A DNA stretch of 8,872 nucleotides, taken from NCBI GenBank assembly GCA_937973575.1, contig CALJKH010000071.1, positions 1 through 8,872 of the forward strand, given 5' to 3'. The stretch comes from an uncultured Solirubrobacterales bacterium. Its GTDB lineage: Bacteria > Actinomycetota > Thermoleophilia > Solirubrobacterales > Solirubrobacteraceae. Below, piece by piece: positions 1 through 5,904 of the stretch. Numbering within the stretch: position 1 is the stretch's first letter; every line of letters begins with the position of its first letter. The position numbers and the translations under genes were made by a program. The notes beneath the pieces were generated by a model, which did not search any database, had not been told where the DNA came from, and saw only the letters and a list, made by a program, of their open reading frames with translations.

Positions 1-686
1 CGGCTGAGGTTGGCGGGACTGTTGAGTGTTCGGTTGACGGTGGGGCTTACGCTCCGTGCACCAGCCCGAAGACGCTTTCTGGTCTTGCTGATGGTGCTCA
101 TAGCCTTGAGGTTCGCCAGACGGATGCTGCTGGCAACGTGTCGGCTGTCGCCAAGGCTTCATGGACTGTTGACACGTCAGTTCCTGCGGTGCCATCCCTT
201 TCAGGGGCACCTTCGGGCAGCACTAAGTCGAATTCAGCTTCGGTGACGATCACACCGGCTGAAGCTGGCGGGACTGTTGAGTGCGCAGTTGATGGTGGTG
301 CGTGGGCCGTTTGCGCGAGCCCGAAGACGCTGTCTGGTCTCGCCGACGGCGCTCACAGCCTTGAGGTTCGCCAGACGGATGCCGCGGGCAACGTTTCGCC
401 TGTCGTCAAGGCTTCATGGACTGTTGACACGTCAGCGCCTGCCGTGCCTGTGTTGGCTGGCGCTCCAACGGGTAGCACCAAGTTGGCTTCGGCTTCGGTG
501 ACGATCACGCCGGCTGAGGTTGGCGGGACTGTTGAGTGTTCGGTTGACGGTGGGGCTTACGCTCCATGCACCAGCCCGAAGACGCTGTCTGGTCTCGCTG
601 ATGGTGCTCATAGCCTTGAGGTTCGCCAGACGGATGCCGCGGGCAACGTGTCGCCTGTCGCCAAGGCTTCATGGACGGTTGACTCG
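1..686 (+). repeat. Tandem 255-bp units encoding near-identical Ig-like modules
   Basis: Three consecutive units share an exact 255-bp register (equivalent positions 1, 256 and 511), equal to 85 codons. Bases 1-170 and 511-680 differ at only 7 positions, whereas the middle unit differs from both at many more. This DNA-level similarity contrasts with the rest of the gene, where modules are related mainly at protein level. It indicates recent duplication or gene conversion in this part of the gene. The array continues leftward out of the window, so copy number is unknown. Confidence 0.9.
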
Positions 687-3485
687 GCTGCTCCGGTTGC
701 GCCGACGTTCCCGAATGGTCCGACCGGCGCTAGCAATGTCACATCACCGTCGATCACGGTTGGGGCTGAGGTAGGCGCGACGCTGACCTGCAAGCTGGAC
801 AGCGCAGCGACCTTCACGCCTTGCGACAACCCTGTGAGGCTCACCGGGCTTGCTGCGGGAAGCCACACCCTTTCGGTCAAGCAGACCGATGCTGCGGGCA
901 ACGTGTCAGCCGTTGGCAGCACCACCTGGACGATTGACACTGTGGCGCCTACGGCCAAGCCTGTGCTTACGGGACTTCCGGCTGTAACTACCGCGTCACC
1001 TTCGATCACTCTGCCGAAGCCGACTGCACCGGAGTCCCTCCAGTGCCAGCTTGACGGTGGAACCTGGGTGGCTTGCTCGTCACCGTTCACGCCGACTGGC
1101 TTGAGCGAGGGCAGTCACTCCCTCGTGCTTCGCTTCGTTGACCCTGCTGGCAATGCCGGTCCTGTTTCAACGACGGCCACCTGGCTTGTTGACACGGTCG
1201 CGCCAGCCAGCTCGACGCTTACCTCTGCACCCGCGGCCTTCACCAAGTCAACCGCGGCATCGGTGGCGTTCACAGGCGAGGCAGGAACCACCTTCCTCTG
1301 CTCCGTTGACGGAGGCGCCTACGCTGCATGCACAAGCCCGAAGGCTCTAACCGGCCTGTCGCAAGGCGCCCACAGCCTTGCAGTCAAGGCGAAGGATGCA
1401 GGTGGCAACCTGAGTGACGCCACTACCGCGTCATGGACTGTTGACACCGTCGCGCTTGCGCCGACGTTCCCGATCGCCCCGAAGCCACTGTCGAACGACG
1501 GTTCCCCTGTCGTCACGTTCGCCGGCGAAGACGGTGCGGCATTCGCCTGCAAGCTCGACAGGGCAACCAGCTTCACGCCTTGCACCTCGCCGTTCCAGTT
1601 TGCTGGGGTCCTTGTCCCGGGAACGCACACTTTGTCGGTGCAGCAGACGGACAAGGCCGGCAACGTGTCACCTGCCGGAGTGCTGACCTGGACTATCGAC
1701 ACTGTTGGCCCCACGACGACACCGGCGCTTACAGGGCTGCCTGCAGTCACCAACGACACGCCTTCGATCACGCTGCCGAAGCCAGCTGGCACAGACACGA
1801 TCCAGTGCAAGCTCGACGGTGGGGAATGGGTTGCCTGCGCAACTCCGTTCACACCGACCGGTCTCGCGGATGGGACTCACTCTCTCTCGCTTCGCTTCGT
1901 TGACGCTGCTGGCAACCCGGGCCCTGCCTCGACCCCGTCCTCGTGGACTGTTGACGGCACTGACCCGGCGGCTCCCGTTCTCTCGGGTGTTCCTCCTGCA
2001 GCAATCGGCGTGGCAGATGCAAAAATCGCGTTCACAGGTGAGGCAGGCGCGACATTCGTCTGCTCCGTTGACGGTGGCGCCTATGCACCCTGCGCGTCTC
2101 CAAAGACGTTGACTGGACTCAAGCAAGGCAAGCACAGCTTGGCCGTCAAGGTGAAGGATGCTGCCGGCAACCTGAGCGAACCTGAAACAGCGGAGTGGGA
2201 GGTATTCCTCACTGCACCCGCCGCGCCGTCCCTCACCGGTGCACCAGCTGCGCTGACTACGAGCACCTCTGCTTCGGTCACGATTAGCGGGGTCACCGAT
2301 GCGATGTTCACCTGCTCGTTCGACAGCGGCGCCTACGTGGCGTGCACCTCACCGTTTGCAAAGACGGGGCTGACTGACGGTAAGCACACGCTCTCCGTTA
2401 AGCAGACAGATCCGTTCTCCCACACCGGCCCTGCAGCAACAGTCAGCTGGACAGTTGACACCGTTGGGCCATCAGCTAAGCCGGGGGCAGCAACTCCTGC
2501 TCCAGCTCCGTTCAGCAGCTCGGCGGACACCACATTCACGCTGCCAAAGGCAACCGCGCCTGACGCCCTCCAGTGCCAGGTTGACGGCGGCGACTGGAAG
2601 CCATGCAGCGGGTCACTTCCACTGACGGACTTGGATGATGGGGCTCACTCGCTCGTAACGAGGTTCGTTGACCCTGCCGGCAACGCTGGGCCGACTACTA
2701 ACCCGATCAACTGGACTGTCGACACGGCAGCGCCAGTTGCCCCGGTTGCAGCCCAAGGCGGTACTCCGGAACCCTCAACGACGCTCACCTCAGCCACGTT
2801 CAACGTGACCGGCGAGCCAAACGCGAAATATGAGTGCAGCCTCGACGGGGCAGACCCGGCACCGTGCACGATCCCGCTTGCGTTGACTGACCTCGACGCC
2901 GGCGACCACACGATGCTGATCCATCAGACTGATCAGGCAGGCAACGTCAGCCCTGACTTCACCTGGAACTGGACCGTAGTCGCGTCGGACATTGACCCAG
3001 GCCTTGAAGTTGACGGGCCTGAGAAGAGTGATCCGCAGCCGACTGACGGCCAGGAGAAGTTTGGCCTGATTCCGCTGCCGAACAACCAGCCAGGCATTGG
3101 CCTCAAGTCGCTTCTGCGGGTCTACGCTGATCCAACGAAGAAGACTCCCGTCAAGCAGATCACCTACACGATCACAGTGGTCCCACGCACCGGTAAGACG
3201 ATTGGCCCGCTCACCGTCACTGCCAAGAACCTTGTCCGCAAGGGCAAGAAGGGGCAGTTCTACACGATCACTGTGAGTGGATCGACACCCGCTGGCAAGG
3301 TCTTCCTGCTCAACCCGAAGCCGTACTTCATCGGACGCACTTGGGTAAGGATCGGCGTGCCGCTGACACCGGGTATGGCCTACCAGACGATTCTGAAGCG
3401 GACGACGCTGGCCAACGTGCCTAAGGCGAAGCCGTTCAGCTCGACCTGGAAGTCAGCCTTCATCAAAATCAAGGCGCTGAACTAG
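1..3485 (+). CDS. Large Ig-like repeat protein, C-terminal part (5' end outside window)
   Basis: The reading frame is open from base 3 to the TAG at 3483-3485, giving 1160 visible residues; the true start lies upstream. The protein is almost entirely tandem Ig/fibronectin-like beta-sandwich modules of about 85 residues. Each has the pattern hydrophobic-x-C-x-x-D-G-G-x-x-x-x-C-x-S-P, then GL-x-x-G-x-HSL, then D-x-AGN-x-S and a W-T-V-D-T linker. Twelve modules are visible, with first Cys codons at 27, 282, 537, 789, 1044, 1299, 1548, 1806, 2061, 2313, 2574 and 2835. An acidic linker (2985-3092) and a basic domain of 130 residues (3093-3482) follow. Modules of this kind are known from secreted and cell-surface proteins of actinobacteria and Chloroflexi, so an extracellular stalk or adhesin role is likely, but function is inferred. 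No LPXTG motif or C-terminal membrane anchor is seen. Signal peptide and any catalytic domain would lie outside the window. The coding call is near certain; the role is not. Confidence 0.93.
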   Translation, partial: AEVGGTVECSVDGGAYAPCTSPKTLSGLADGAHSLEVRQTDAAGNVSAVAKASWTVDTSVPAVPSLSGAPSGSTKSNSASVTITPAEAGGTVECAVDGGAWAVCASPKTLSGLADGAHSLEVRQTDAAGNVSPVVKASWTVDTSAPAVPVLAGAPTGSTKLASASVTITPAEVGGTVECSVDGGAYAPCTSPKTLSGLADGAHSLEVRQTDAAGNVSPVAKASWTVDSAAPVAPTFPNGPTGASNVTSPSITVGAEVGATLTCKLDSAATFTPCDNPVRLTGLAAGSHTLSVKQTDAAGNVSAVGSTTWTIDTVAPTAKPVLTGLPAVTTASPSITLPKPTAPESLQCQLDGGTWVACSSPFTPTGLSEGSHSLVLRFVDPAGNAGPVSTTATWLVDTVAPASSTLTSAPAAFTKSTAASVAFTGEAGTTFLCSVDGGAYAACTSPKALTGLSQGAHSLAVKAKDAGGNLSDATTASWTVDTVALAPTFPIAPKPLSNDGSPVVTFAGEDGAAFACKLDRATSFTPCTSPFQFAGVLVPGTHTLSVQQTDKAGNVSPAGVLTWTIDTVGPTTTPALTGLPAVTNDTPSITLPKPAGTDTIQCKLDGGEWVACATPFTPTGLADGTHSLSLRFVDAAGNPGPASTPSSWTVDGTDPAAPVLSGVPPAAIGVADAKIAFTGEAGATFVCSVDGGAYAPCASPKTLTGLKQGKHSLAVKVKDAAGNLSEPETAEWEVFLTAPAAPSLTGAPAALTTSTSASVTISGVTDAMFTCSFDSGAYVACTSPFAKTGLTDGKHTLSVKQTDPFSHTGPAATVSWTVDTVGPSAKPGAATPAPAPFSSSADTTFTLPKATAPDALQCQVDGGDWKPCSGSLPLTDLDDGAHSLVTRFVDPAGNAGPTTNPINWTVDTAAPVAPVAAQGGTPEPSTTLTSATFNVTGEPNAKYECSLDGADPAPCTIPLALTDLDAGDHTMLIHQTDQAGNVSPDFTWNWTVVASDIDPGLEVDGPEKSDPQPTDGQEKFGLIPLPNNQPGIGLKSLLRVYADPTKKTPVKQITYTITVVPRTGKTIGPLTVTAKNLVRKGKKGQFYTITVSGSTPAGKVFLLNPKPYFIGRTWVRIGVPLTPGMAYQTILKRTTLANVPKAKPFSSTWKSAFIKIKALN
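687..2984 (+). repeat. Three-module higher-order repeat, three copies (about 762 bp each)
   Basis: Nine modules fall into three types that recur in fixed order. Type 1 modules (687-941, 1449-1703, 2211-2462) have CKLD or CSFD and a SVKQTD or SVQQTD strand. Type 2 modules (942-1196, 1704-1958, 2463-2726) have TLPK, QC(Q/K)(L/V)DGG and RFVDxAGN. Type 3 modules (1197-1448, 1959-2210, 2727-2984) have TGE before the first Cys, and the first two copies share CSVDGGAYA and AVK-x-KDAxGN. The resulting blocks are 687-1448, 1449-2210 and 2211-2984 (762, 762 and 774 bp). The third block is most diverged: its type 1 module has lost the AGN motif, and its type 3 module has a type-1-like second half. Boundaries are placed after the W-T-V-D-T linker and are approximate. 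Confidence 0.85.
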
Positions 3486-3529
3486 GCCCTGCTCTGCGCG
3501 GCAAATGGTCCGCTCAGACTGAAGTTGCA

Positions 3530-3555
3530 GACCCGGCGGTTTAGGCCGTCGGGTC
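3530..3555. terminator. Probable bidirectional terminator hairpin between convergent genes
   Basis: The left arm GACCCGGCGG (3530-3539) and right arm CCGTCGGGTC (3546-3555) form a 10-bp stem with a single non-Watson-Crick position, which is a G-U wobble in the plus-strand RNA. The loop is TTTAGG (3540-3545). It lies 45 nt after the stop of the repeat protein and contains the last codons of the minus-strand oxidoreductase, whose stop codon is in the loop. Neither side has a T-run, so if it terminates it is not a classical intrinsic terminator. It may instead act as a 3'-end stabiliser. Confidence 0.5.
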
Positions 3556-4494
3556 AAGCAGCAGCTTGCCCGTGGTGCGGCGCTCTGCGATCGCCACCTG
3601 CGCCTCAGCCGCGTCGGCGAGGGGGTAGACGCCGCCAACCACTGCGCTGACTTCACCCCGTGCTGCACGGGCGAACAGGTCGGCCATCGCTTCGGTGATC
3701 AGGTCGGGCGTCTCAAGCAGGTGGAACAGCCAGAAGCCAGCCACAGTCCAAGACATCTTCAGCAGCTGGCTGTTACTGACGCGGTTCTTCTCCTTGGTAG
3801 CGATACCGCAGACGCATAGGCGGCCCAGGGGCGCAAGGGAGTGGAGGCATTCGTCAAACGACTGCCCGCCAGCCATCTCAAACACGACATCAACTGGCTT
3901 ACCGTCGTTCGCCTCCAAGATCCGGTCCTTCAAACCTTCAGGCTCTGAGTCGATTGCCACATCAGCACCAAGCTCAAGGGTGAGTGCTCGCTTCTCCTCA
4001 CTTGAGGCAAGCGCAATGACCTTGCCGGCTCCCATCGCGTGGCCAAGCTGGCAGCAGAGGCTTCCAACACCGCCAGCTGCGGCGCCGACCACGACTGTCT
4101 CGCCAGCTCGGACATGCCCAACGGTCTTAAAGAGATGCCACGCGGTAAGGCCTTGGATCAGCAGCGCCAGTGCAGTGTCGTCGCTGAGTCCGTCCGGGAC
4201 AGGAATGCAGCGGTCAGCGGGAACTGCGACATATTCGGCGTAGCCGCCAGTCATGCAGATCGCTACGACTCGCTCGCCGGTGTCCTCACGCACTCCAGCC
4301 ACCTCAACTCCCGGAATCAACGGCAGCTCGGCCTTGGCGACATAATCGTTGTGGCGCGTGTGAGTGTCAGCGAAGTTGATCCCGGCCCTGGTTACGCGGA
4401 CTAGGACTTCGCCGTCCTTGAGGGCTGGGGTTGGAAGCTCAACAAGCTTCAGCACTTCAGGCCCACCAAACTCGCTGATCTGGATTGCACGCAT
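3541..4494 (-). CDS. NADPH:quinone reductase-like oxidoreductase (zinc-free MDR family)
   Basis: This gene encodes a 317-residue cytoplasmic medium-chain dehydrogenase/reductase, close to the usual 320-325 residues of the quinone oxidoreductase branch, which reduces quinones or other enones with NADPH. Residues 1 to about 125 are the GroES-like catalytic domain, starting MRAIQISEFGGPEVL and containing AGINFAD near residue 38. The Rossmann domain follows, with the nucleotide motif AAAGGVG at 138-144 and SSEEKRA at 164-170. The structural and catalytic zinc Cys/His sets of alcohol dehydrogenases are not apparent, which fits the QOR branch. I chose the ATG at 4494 rather than the in-frame one at 4587: the family begins at MRAI, and the extra 31 residues are Arg/Ala-rich, unlike an enzyme, and would overlap the divergent kinase promoter. 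A TAGGCT box lies 7 nt upstream and there is no clear ribosome binding site. The physiological substrate cannot be read from the sequence. Confidence 0.9.
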   Translation of the reverse strand: MRAIQISEFGGPEVLKLVELPTPALKDGEVLVRVTRAGINFADTHTRHNDYVAKAELPLIPGVEVAGVREDTGERVVAICMTGGYAEYVAVPADRCIPVPDGLSDDTALALLIQGLTAWHLFKTVGHVRAGETVVVGAAAGGVGSLCCQLGHAMGAGKVIALASSEEKRALTLELGADVAIDSEPEGLKDRILEANDGKPVDVVFEMAGGQSFDECLHSLAPLGRLCVCGIATKEKNRVSNSQLLKMSWTVAGFWLFHLLETPDLITEAMADLFARAARGEVSAVVGGVYPLADAAEAQVAIAERRTTGKLLLDPTA

Positions 4495-4501
4495 GGGGCG
4501 C

Positions 4502-4507
4502 AGCCTA
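4502..4507 (-). promoter_or_regulatory. Probable -10 box (TAGGCT), leaderless start of the oxidoreductase
   Basis: Read on the minus strand, TAGGCT ends 7 nt before the ATG at 4494. That distance would place the transcription start at or next to the start codon, the arrangement of leaderless mRNAs, which are common in actinobacteria. No Shine-Dalgarno sequence is present between it and the start. No convincing -35 box is seen. The divergent kinase has the same arrangement. Confidence 0.5.
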
Positions 4508-4537
4508 CCCGCGCCGGCCCGCCTGCTTTGGCCGTTG

Positions 4538-4550
4538 GCAGCGATGCTGC
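4538..4550. promoter_or_regulatory. Inverted repeat GCAGC-GAT-GCTGC, possible operator
   Basis: A perfect dyad with 5-bp arms and a 3-nt centre lies near the middle of the 114-bp divergent intergenic region. A second dyad of the same shape (GCAGG-TAG-CCTGC, 4591-4603) overlaps the kinase -10 box, with centres 53 bp apart, near five helical turns. Short GC-rich dyads arise by chance, so a regulator site is only a possibility. Confidence 0.25.
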
Positions 4551-4595
4551 GCGGGCACAACCCGTGCGTGGCAGCGGGACTAGGCAAAGGGCAGG

Positions 4596-4601
4596 TAGCC
4601 T
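4596..4601 (+). promoter_or_regulatory. Probable -10 box (TAGCCT), leaderless start of the kinase
   Basis: TAGCCT is followed by exactly 7 nt and then the ATG at 4609, mirroring the box in front of the divergent oxidoreductase. A purine-rich stretch (AAAGGGCAGG, 4586-4595) lies too far upstream for a normal ribosome binding site. The box sits inside the dyad GCAGG-TAG-CCTGC (4591-4603), which a repressor could use. No -35 match is obvious at 16-18 bp. Confidence 0.5.
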
Positions 4602-4608
4602 GCTGGGC

Positions 4609-5544
4609 ATGGCCCTTACAGTCGTCGGATCAATTGCGTACGACAGCGTGCGCACCCCATTCGGTAATCGCGAGCGGATGCTCGGCGGTGCCGCAACACA
4701 CTTCGCTCTTTCAGCTTCGTTTTTTGACGAGGTCCGCGCAGTTGGTCCAGTAGGCGACGACTTCACAGACGAAGACCTCGCGATCCTTGCGACCCGTGGC
4801 ACCAGCACTGACGACGTTGAGCGCGTTGCCGGTGGAGAGACCTTCTTCTGGGCCGGTGAATACGGCTGGGACCTAAACAGCCGCGACACCCTCGAGACGC
4901 GACTTGGAGTGTTCGAGAAGTTCGAGCCGAAGCTCAGCGACGAATCCCGTAACGCGGAGACACTCTTCCTCGCAAACATCCAGCCAGACATTCAGTACGC
5001 AGTCCGCGAGCAGTGCCCGGACGCAAAGTTTGTCGCCATGGACTCGATGGACCTTTGGATTGACATCGCTAACGAGAGCCTTCGTAAGGTCATCTCCTCA
5101 GTTGACTGCGTAATCCTCAATGACTCAGAGCTTCGCCAGCTGACCCGCAAGCCAAACCTTGTCGCAGCAGCGCGCGAGGTACTCACCTGGGGGCCAAAGG
5201 CAGTAGTTGGCAAGCAGGGTGAATACGGCGCCGCTCTCTTTACTCAGGACGGCTTCTTCTCACTTCCCGCATACCCGCTTGAGAACGTGATTGACCCAAC
5301 TGGCGCTGGCGACACCTTTGCTGGCGGATTCGTTGGCTATGTCGCAGCCCACATCGACCAGGAGATCAACCACGACCTCCTTGTTCGCGCAATGGCTTAC
5401 GGAACTGCTTTGGCCTCGTTCAATGTCGAAGAGTTCGGGACTGAGCGCGTTGCTCGCCTCGCCCCTCGTGAAGTTCTCGTCCGCGTGGCTGAGTTGGAGC
5501 GAATCACTCGCTTCAGCGATGTGCCGATCGAACTCCGCAGCTAA
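4609..5544 (+). CDS. PfkB-family carbohydrate/nucleoside kinase
   Basis: This 311-residue protein is a ribokinase-fold kinase that transfers phosphate from ATP to a sugar or nucleoside hydroxyl in the cytoplasm. The N-terminal strand VVGSIAYD and the glycine pair at residues 26-27 (LGGAATHF) form the substrate-side motif. An NxxE motif (N171, E174) follows, and the PfkB signature is DPTGAGDTFAGGF from residue 229, with catalytic Asp235. Length is typical. The ATG at 4609 is preferred over 4528 because the family starts right before VVGS, and the alternative adds 27 residues of low-complexity sequence across the promoter region. A His follows GGAAT where many ribokinases have Asn, so the substrate may not be ribose. 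From memory, close relatives are annotated only as sugar kinase, some beside methylthioadenosine phosphorylase; no such neighbour is visible here. The substrate is not assigned. Confidence 0.92.
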   Translation: MALTVVGSIAYDSVRTPFGNRERMLGGAATHFALSASFFDEVRAVGPVGDDFTDEDLAILATRGTSTDDVERVAGGETFFWAGEYGWDLNSRDTLETRLGVFEKFEPKLSDESRNAETLFLANIQPDIQYAVREQCPDAKFVAMDSMDLWIDIANESLRKVISSVDCVILNDSELRQLTRKPNLVAAAREVLTWGPKAVVGKQGEYGAALFTQDGFFSLPAYPLENVIDPTGAGDTFAGGFVGYVAAHIDQEINHDLLVRAMAYGTALASFNVEEFGTERVARLAPREVLVRVAELERITRFSDVPIELRS

Positions 5545-5577
5545 CTAGCCGCAAAGCGGGCGCGCTGCCACGCGTAC

Positions 5578-5599
5578 CTAGCGTGACTACCGTCACTAG
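5578..5599. promoter_or_regulatory. Inverted repeat overlapping the -35 region, possible operator
   Basis: The arms are CTAG-CG-TGAC (5578-5587) and GTCACTAG (5592-5599) around the centre TACC. The core GTGAC/GTCAC pairs perfectly and the CTAG ends pair if two bases bulge out. It overlaps the proposed -35 (GTGACT, 5583-5588), the usual position for a repressor site. It could alternatively be the terminator stem of the upstream kinase, but no T-run follows. Confidence 0.3.
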
Positions 5600-5611
5600 A
5601 ACCTTTATGGT
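5583..5611 (+). promoter_or_regulatory. Probable promoter of the 5620-8132 operon (GTGACT-17-TATGGT)
   Basis: The -35-like GTGACT (5583-5588, matching TTGACA at four positions) and the -10-like TATGGT (5606-5611) are separated by 17 bp. The -10 ends 8 nt before the ATG at 5620, so the transcript would be leaderless or nearly so. This is the only plausible promoter seen for the four co-directional genes that follow. Confidence 0.5.
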
Positions 5612-5619
5612 TGTAGGTC

Positions 5620-5862
5620 ATGGACGCGACAATGTTCTACATGGTGGTCATTCTCAAGATCCCGATCCTGATGCTCTTCGGGATCGTCTATTGGGCGTGG
5701 AAGCAAACGCCTGAAGAGGAACACCACGATGGCAACGGTGGGGAAACAACCCAACCTGAGCCTGTCCGCCCGCGTGGCAGGGGCCCGCACGGCGAGCCGC
5801 AGCCTCCTGCTCCGCAGCGAGTACGCACTGGCTCACCTCGCGAGACAGTCCGCCGAGGCTGA
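5620..5862 (+). CDS. Small single-span membrane protein with Pro/Arg-rich tail
   Basis: This gene encodes 80 residues. Residues 6-27 (FYMVVILKIPILMLFGIVYWAW) form one hydrophobic segment interrupted by a Lys-Ile-Pro. A short acidic stretch (PEEEHHDGNGGE) comes next, then a disordered tail rich in Pro, Arg and Gly containing RGRGPHGEPQPP and RVRT. More positive charge after the membrane segment suggests an exposed N-terminus and a cytoplasmic tail. The frame has its own promoter-like sequence and lies 42 nt before dcd, suggesting operon membership. From memory, short proteins with this membrane segment and an RGPHG-type tail occur in Thermoleophilia-like genomes, which supports a real gene. 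I do not know a function. Confidence 0.65.
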   Translation: MDATMFYMVVILKIPILMLFGIVYWAWKQTPEEEHHDGNGGETTQPEPVRPRGRGPHGEPQPPAPQRVRTGSPRETVRRG

Positions 5863-5904
5863 CCAGACGGCAAGCACGCCCCTGTTCGTGGCAGACTTGA
5901 CCAA

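Noticed and set aside
608..1852. Long minus-strand open frames (608-1090 and 1319-1852) opposite the repeat gene
   Set aside because: They mirror the repeats in an antisense frame, have no ribosome binding site, and their length follows from the repeated codon pattern.
1..2984. Repeats as a CRISPR array or satellite DNA
   Set aside because: The unit is a multiple of three, in one open frame, with protein-level conservation; there are no short repeats with unique spacers.
138..3485. GTG at 138 as the start of the repeat protein
   Set aside because: The frame is open to base 3 and the upstream codons encode the first half of the same module with its Cys pair; 138 is internal.
4495..4587. N-terminal extension of the oxidoreductase to the ATG at 4587
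   Set aside because: The extra residues are not part of the family fold, and the TAGGCT box sits directly before the shorter start.
4528..4608. N-terminal extension of the kinase to the start at 4528
   Set aside because: It would overlap the divergent promoter region, and the family begins at VVGS right after the ATG at 4609.
5548..5561. Hairpin CCGC-AAA-GCGG just after the kinase stop as a terminator
   Set aside because: The stem is only 4 bp with no T-run; too weak to call.
5607..5619. ATG at 5607 as start of the small membrane protein
   Set aside because: It is in another frame (13 nt from the ATG at 5620) and falls inside the proposed -10 box.
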